From an uncultured Porphyromonadaceae bacterium (GTDB taxonomy: Bacteria; Bacteroidota; Bacteroidia; Bacteroidales; Muribaculaceae), in the NCBI GenBank assembly GCA_900555165.1, contig USKE01000081.1, positions 1-8,790 of the forward strand: DNA of 8,790 nucleotides, read 5' to 3'. Of the stretch, positions 5,567 through 8,790 are shown one piece after another. Every line of letters begins with the position of its first letter. Position 1 is the first letter of the stretch. The notes under the pieces are model-generated. The model was given only the letters and a program-made list of their open reading frames with translations, did no database searches and was not told the origin of the DNA. A program made the translations under genes and the position numbers.

Positions 5567-6787
5567 TTGAAAGCTTTAAAGAAACTGATGGACAAGGCGC
5601 GCCCGGCGTTCGAGCCCGGCGGAAAGCTCCATGCGTTCAAGTCGGTCTACGACGGCATGGATACCTTCTTGTTCACACCCCGCGAGACATCGGCCTCGGG
5701 GGTACACATCCATGACAGCATGGACTCGAAACGCACCATGATCATCGTGATTGTGGCGCTGTTGCCCTGTCTGCTCTTCGGCATGTACAACTGCGGCTAC
5801 CAGAACTGGCTGGCCGCCGGCGAGACAACATTCCCCTTCTGGTCAATGATGCTCTACGGTTTCCTGGCCGTTCTGCCCCGCATCGTCGTGTCATACGTCG
5901 TGGGCCTCGGCATCGAATTCACCGTGGCACAGTGGAAGAAAGAGGAGATTCAGGAGGGATTCCTGGTGACCGGCATCCTCATCCCGATGATCTGCCCCAT
6001 AGAGACCCCGCTGTGGATGATCGCCGTGGCTACCGCCTTCTCGGTAATCTTCGTCAAGGAGGTCTTCGGCGGCACAGGCTACAACATCTTCAATGTGGCG
6101 CTGGTGACCCGCGCGTTCCTCTTCTTCGCCTATCCGGCACAGATGAGCGGCGACAATGTCTTCGTATCAAAGAATTCAATCCTCGGCCTCGGTTTCCAGG
6201 CTCCCGACACCTTCTCGGGCGCCACTCCGCTGGGCCAGATAGCAGTATCGGGCGCGCAGTCAGCCACCGACCTGCAGACCGCCATGACCGACCTCTCGGG
6301 CAAAGCCATTGACCTGTGGCAGATGTTCGTGGGCCTGATGCCCGGCTCGTTCGCCGAGACCTCGACACTGTGCATCCTCATCGGCGCCGTGATTCTGCTT
6401 GCCACCGGCATCGCCTCGTGGCGCATCATCCTGTCGGTATTCGCCGGCGGCGCGGTGATGTCGCTCATAGCGCACTGGTGCGCCACCCCCACCTACCCCG
6501 CCTCGTTCCTGACGGTGGGCGAGCAGCTCTGCCTGGGCGGTTTCGCTTTCGCCGCGGTGTTCATGGCTCCGGACCCCGTGACCTCGTGCCGCACAAATAC
6601 CGGCAAGTACATCTACGGTTTCCTGGTGGGCGTGATGGCCATAATCATCCGCACCTATAACAACGGCTACCCCGAGGGCGCCATGATGGCCGTGCTGCTG
6701 ATGAACGCACTGGCTCCGCTGATCGACTACTGCGTGGTCGAGGCCAATGTGCGCCGCCGCATGCGCCGTCTTCCCGCCAACGACTGA
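5567..6787 (+). CDS. nqrB: Na+-translocating NADH-quinone reductase subunit B, TTG start
   Basis: NqrB is the membrane subunit that carries covalently bound FMN and forms much of the sodium path. From the TTG at 5567 it is 406 residues, begins (M)KALKKLMDKARPAFEPGGK and fits the family N-terminus. The first in-frame ATG (5588) would remove seven conserved residues, and no ATG or GTG lies between the nqrA stop and the TTG. The frame stays open back into nqrA, but that part reads as out-of-frame nqrA. About ten hydrophobic segments are seen from residue 57 on. Signatures include EIQEGFLVTGILIP (127-140), KEVFGGTGYNIFNVAL (164-179), FFAYPAQMSGD and SGAT at 217-220. Thr220 is the expected FMN attachment site, equal to Thr236 of Vibrio cholerae. 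The end has DPVTS and YPEGAMMA. It lies 55 bases after nqrA. Confidence 0.93.
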   Translation: MKALKKLMDKARPAFEPGGKLHAFKSVYDGMDTFLFTPRETSASGVHIHDSMDSKRTMIIVIVALLPCLLFGMYNCGYQNWLAAGETTFPFWSMMLYGFLAVLPRIVVSYVVGLGIEFTVAQWKKEEIQEGFLVTGILIPMICPIETPLWMIAVATAFSVIFVKEVFGGTGYNIFNVALVTRAFLFFAYPAQMSGDNVFVSKNSILGLGFQAPDTFSGATPLGQIAVSGAQSATDLQTAMTDLSGKAIDLWQMFVGLMPGSFAETSTLCILIGAVILLATGIASWRIILSVFAGGAVMSLIAHWCATPTYPASFLTVGEQLCLGGFAFAAVFMAPDPVTSCRTNTGKYIYGFLVGVMAIIIRTYNNGYPEGAMMAVLLMNALAPLIDYCVVEANVRRRMRRLPAND

Positions 6788-6819
6788 CAACCACTTCACC
6801 ATACCAGACAGATACAGAA

Positions 6820-7626
6820 ATGCTGAACAAACAGAGCAACGTTTACACAATTGTCTACATCACAGTGATGGTGCTGGTGGTGGGCACCGCCCTGGCATTC
6901 ACAGCCATGTCGCTTAAAGACAAGCAGATTGAGAACGCCAACGCCGACAAGATGGGCCAGATCCTGCAGTCGGTGCACCTGTCGGCCGACCGCGCCACCG
7001 TTGTCGCCGACTTCGCGAAATACATCACCTCGCAGGAGGTGGTGAACTCGCGCGGCGAGCGTGTCGAGGGCACCGCCTTTGACATCGACGTGGCCGCCGA
7101 ATCAAAGAAACCCGCCGACGAGCGCCTGCTCCCCGTCTATGTGTGCCAGCTCCCTGACGCCGGCACCAAGTACATCATCCCCCTCTCCGGCATGGGCCTC
7201 TGGGGTCCCATCTGGGGGTACGTGGCCTTCGATGCCGACGGCACCACAATCTACGGCGCGTTCTTCGGCCATCAGGGCGAGACCCCGGGCCTGGGTGCCG
7301 AAATCACCAAACCGGCCTTCACCGACCAGTTCAAAGGCCTCTCGGTGCTCAAGGACAACACCTTCGTGCCCGTAGAGGTAGTGAAGAAAGGACTCAAGCC
7401 CGAAGGGAACGCCGACTATGTCGACGGCATCTCGGGCGGCACAATCACCTCAAAGGGCGTGAGCGCCATGCTTAACGACTGCCTCACACCCTACAAGGCC
7501 TTCCTTGAGAGTCTGCGCGCAGGCACAGCCCCTGCCGCCGGAGACGCCACAGACGCCGCTGACGACACTGCCGTCACCGACGCACAGGCCGAGGCAACCG
7601 ATCCCCAACTTGACGAAACCCTTTAA
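6820..7626 (+). CDS. nqrC: Na+-translocating NADH-quinone reductase subunit C
   Basis: NqrC carries the second covalently bound FMN of the complex, on a periplasmic domain held by one N-terminal helix. Residues 9-30 form that transmembrane helix. The FMN-binding domain contains GMGLWGPIWGYVAFD (124-138), IYGAFFGHQGETPGLGAEI (144-162) and DGISGGTITSKGV (202-214). Thr208 in SGGT corresponds to the flavin-bearing Thr of the SGAT motif (Thr225 in V. cholerae); the second Ala is Gly here. Residues 80-103 look like a variable loop. After the conserved end (LNDCLTPYKAFLESLR) there is an extra tail of about 35 residues (234-268) rich in Ala, Asp and Thr, strongly acidic and probably disordered. It lies 32 bases after nqrB and 12 before nqrD. 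Confidence 0.95.
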   Translation: MLNKQSNVYTIVYITVMVLVVGTALAFTAMSLKDKQIENANADKMGQILQSVHLSADRATVVADFAKYITSQEVVNSRGERVEGTAFDIDVAAESKKPADERLLPVYVCQLPDAGTKYIIPLSGMGLWGPIWGYVAFDADGTTIYGAFFGHQGETPGLGAEITKPAFTDQFKGLSVLKDNTFVPVEVVKKGLKPEGNADYVDGISGGTITSKGVSAMLNDCLTPYKAFLESLRAGTAPAAGDATDAADDTAVTDAQAEATDPQLDETL

Positions 7627-7638
7627 CCCGTCGCAGAA

Positions 7639-8268
7639 ATGGCAGAAAAAACAAGTTACAAGGATATATTCTTCAATCCGTTCTCAAAGAACAATCCGGT
7701 AATCGTGCAGGTGCTGGGCATCTGCTCGTGCCTGGCCGTTACGGCCAAGCTCGAACCGGCCATAGTGATGGGTATCTCGGTAATCGCCGTGCTGGCGTTC
7801 TCGAACGTCATCATCTCGCTGATACGCAACACCATCCCCACCAACATCCGCATCATCGTGCAGCTCGTGGTGGTGGCCGCGCTGGTAATCATCGTCAACC
7901 AGCTGCTGCTGGCCTACGCCTACGACGTGTCAAAGCAGCTGTCGGTCTTCATCGGCCTGATCATCACCAACTGTATCCTTATGGGCCGTCTTGAGGCCTT
8001 CGCCATGGGCAACCGTCCCTGGCCCTCGTTCCTCGACGGCGTGGGCAACGGCATCGGATACGCGCTGATACTGATAATCATCGGTTTCTTCCGCGAACTG
8101 CTCGGCTCGGGCACCCTGCTCGGGTTCCAGGTGGTACCCCAGTCGTGGTACGACGCCGGCTACGCCAACAACGGCCTGATGATCCTGCCGCCGATGGCGC
8201 TCATCGTGGCCGCCTGCATCATCTGGGTGCACCGCGCACGCAACAAAGAACTTCAGGAAAACAATTGA
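7639..8268 (+). CDS. nqrD: Na+-translocating NADH-quinone reductase subunit D
   Basis: NqrD is a small integral membrane subunit of the NqrDE/RnfAE family that, with NqrE, holds an iron centre in the middle of the membrane. The 209 residues are of normal length, with about six hydrophobic segments. Cys29 in the first half-helix (VLGICSCLAVT) and Cys112 (IITNCILMGRLEAFAM) are the expected metal ligands and fall at the same numbers as in V. cholerae NqrD; Cys31 is an extra. Other family sequences are LIRNTIPTNIRIIVQL, YDVSKQLSVFIGLI, DGVGNGIGYALIL and GFFRELLGSGTLLG. The ATG at 7639 gives the usual N-terminus. No Shine-Dalgarno is clear. Confidence 0.96.
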   Translation: MAEKTSYKDIFFNPFSKNNPVIVQVLGICSCLAVTAKLEPAIVMGISVIAVLAFSNVIISLIRNTIPTNIRIIVQLVVVAALVIIVNQLLLAYAYDVSKQLSVFIGLIITNCILMGRLEAFAMGNRPWPSFLDGVGNGIGYALILIIIGFFRELLGSGTLLGFQVVPQSWYDAGYANNGLMILPPMALIVAACIIWVHRARNKELQENN

Positions 8269-8292
8269 CAAACCCCGACAGAATCCCGATAA

Positions 8293-8790
8293 ATGGAAAA
8301 CCTTAATTTGTTCATCCGGTCGATTTTTGTCGACAACATGGTCTTCGCCTACTTCCTGGGCATGTGCTCGTTCCTGGCCGTGTCAAAGAACGTAAAGACC
8401 GCTTTCGGCCTCGGCGTGGCCGTCACATTCATGCTTGTGGTCACCCTGCCGATCAACTATCTGCTTGAAAACCTCGTGCTGAAACCCGGGGCGCTCGTAT
8501 GGCTCTCCGAGGATCTGGCCGACGTAGACCTCAGTTTCCTGTCGCTCATCCTGTTCATCGCCGTGATCGCCTCGATGACCCAGCTTGTGGAGATGGCTGT
8601 CGAGAAATACTCGCCGTCGCTCTACGCCTCGCTGGGCATCTTCCTGCCGCTGATCGCCGTGAACTGCGCCATCCTCGGCGGCTCGCTGTTCATGCAGCAG
8701 CGCGGATTCGCCAACGTCTGGACTGCCACCTGCGCCGGCGCCGGCTGGGGCCTTGGCTGGCTACCGGCCATCCCAACCATAATTTCTTGG
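8293..8790 (+). CDS. nqrE: Na+-translocating NADH-quinone reductase subunit E, partial (3' end beyond window)
   Basis: NqrE is the partner of NqrD. The first 166 codons are present of about 200 expected. Family sequences are MENLNLFIRSIFVDNMVFA, FLGMCSFLAVSKNVKTAFGLG, LVLKPGAL, VDLSFLSLILFIAVIASMTQ and SLGIFLPLIAVNCAILGG. Cys25 and Cys125 are the expected ligands of the intramembrane iron centre. From about residue 145 the match declines: the family pattern after the VW of FANVW has Tyr-Gly-x-Gly-Ser-Gly-x-Gly-Trp-x-Leu-Ala-Ile, but here it reads CAGAGWGLGWLPAIPTIISW, keeping the frame and the GLGW. This may reflect base errors at a sequence end. The ATG lies 24 bases after nqrD. nqrF should follow outside the window. 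Confidence 0.92.
   Translation, partial: MENLNLFIRSIFVDNMVFAYFLGMCSFLAVSKNVKTAFGLGVAVTFMLVVTLPINYLLENLVLKPGALVWLSEDLADVDLSFLSLILFIAVIASMTQLVEMAVEKYSPSLYASLGIFLPLIAVNCAILGGSLFMQQRGFANVWTATCAGAGWGLGWLPAIPTIISW

Noticed and set aside
1..8790. Mobile elements, CRISPR arrays, tRNA or rRNA genes, toxin-antitoxin or defence genes
   Set aside because: I saw no transposase, terminal inverted repeats, spaced direct repeats, clover-leaf sequences or related proteins; the window is filled by two core operons and their shared intergenic region.

Overview
The window looks like the chromosome of a GC-rich member of the Bacteroidales. Three things suggest this. The tonB locus has the Bacteroidota layout: a four-helix ExbB, two different ExbD proteins, and a TonB with an N-terminal NKEFGAYQLR-type motif. 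The intergenic region carries promoter elements of the Bacteroidota primary sigma type (TTTG, then TAnnTTTG). Start codons lack clear Shine-Dalgarno sequences. A GC-rich gut family such as Muribaculaceae would fit, but the sequence alone does not prove the family.

Left part, minus strand (58-3385): exbB, exbD-1, exbD-2 and tonB, in that order of transcription, form one tight operon. It ends at a strong intrinsic terminator (1-35). ExbB and the two ExbD proteins form the inner-membrane motor that uses the ion gradient. TonB carries that energy across the periplasm to outer-membrane TonB-dependent transporters.

Middle (3386-4161): about 780 bases without a convincing gene separate the two divergent operons. 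It holds a well-formed minus-strand promoter for exbB (TTTG-N19-TAAATTTG, 3745-3775), whose use would give the tonB operon an unusually long leader of about 350 nt. It also holds a plus-strand -7 element for the nqr operon (4009-4016), a 12-base palindrome beside it, and several short repeats and hairpins.

Right part, plus strand (4162-8790): nqrA, nqrB, nqrC, nqrD and the start of nqrE encode the Na+-translocating NADH:quinone oxidoreductase. The cofactor-site residues are present: the FMN-bearing Thr of NqrB and of NqrC, and the paired membrane Cys of NqrD and NqrE. nqrE is cut by the window edge and nqrF would be expected just beyond. Two annotation points matter. nqrB appears to start at a TTG codon (5567). 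The last roughly 20 codons of nqrE depart from the family in a way that suggests poor sequence at an end.

Together the two operons pair a respiratory generator of an ion gradient with a consumer of an ion gradient. Both are known core systems. I found no convincing new system; the most open material is the intergenic region and the exbB leader.
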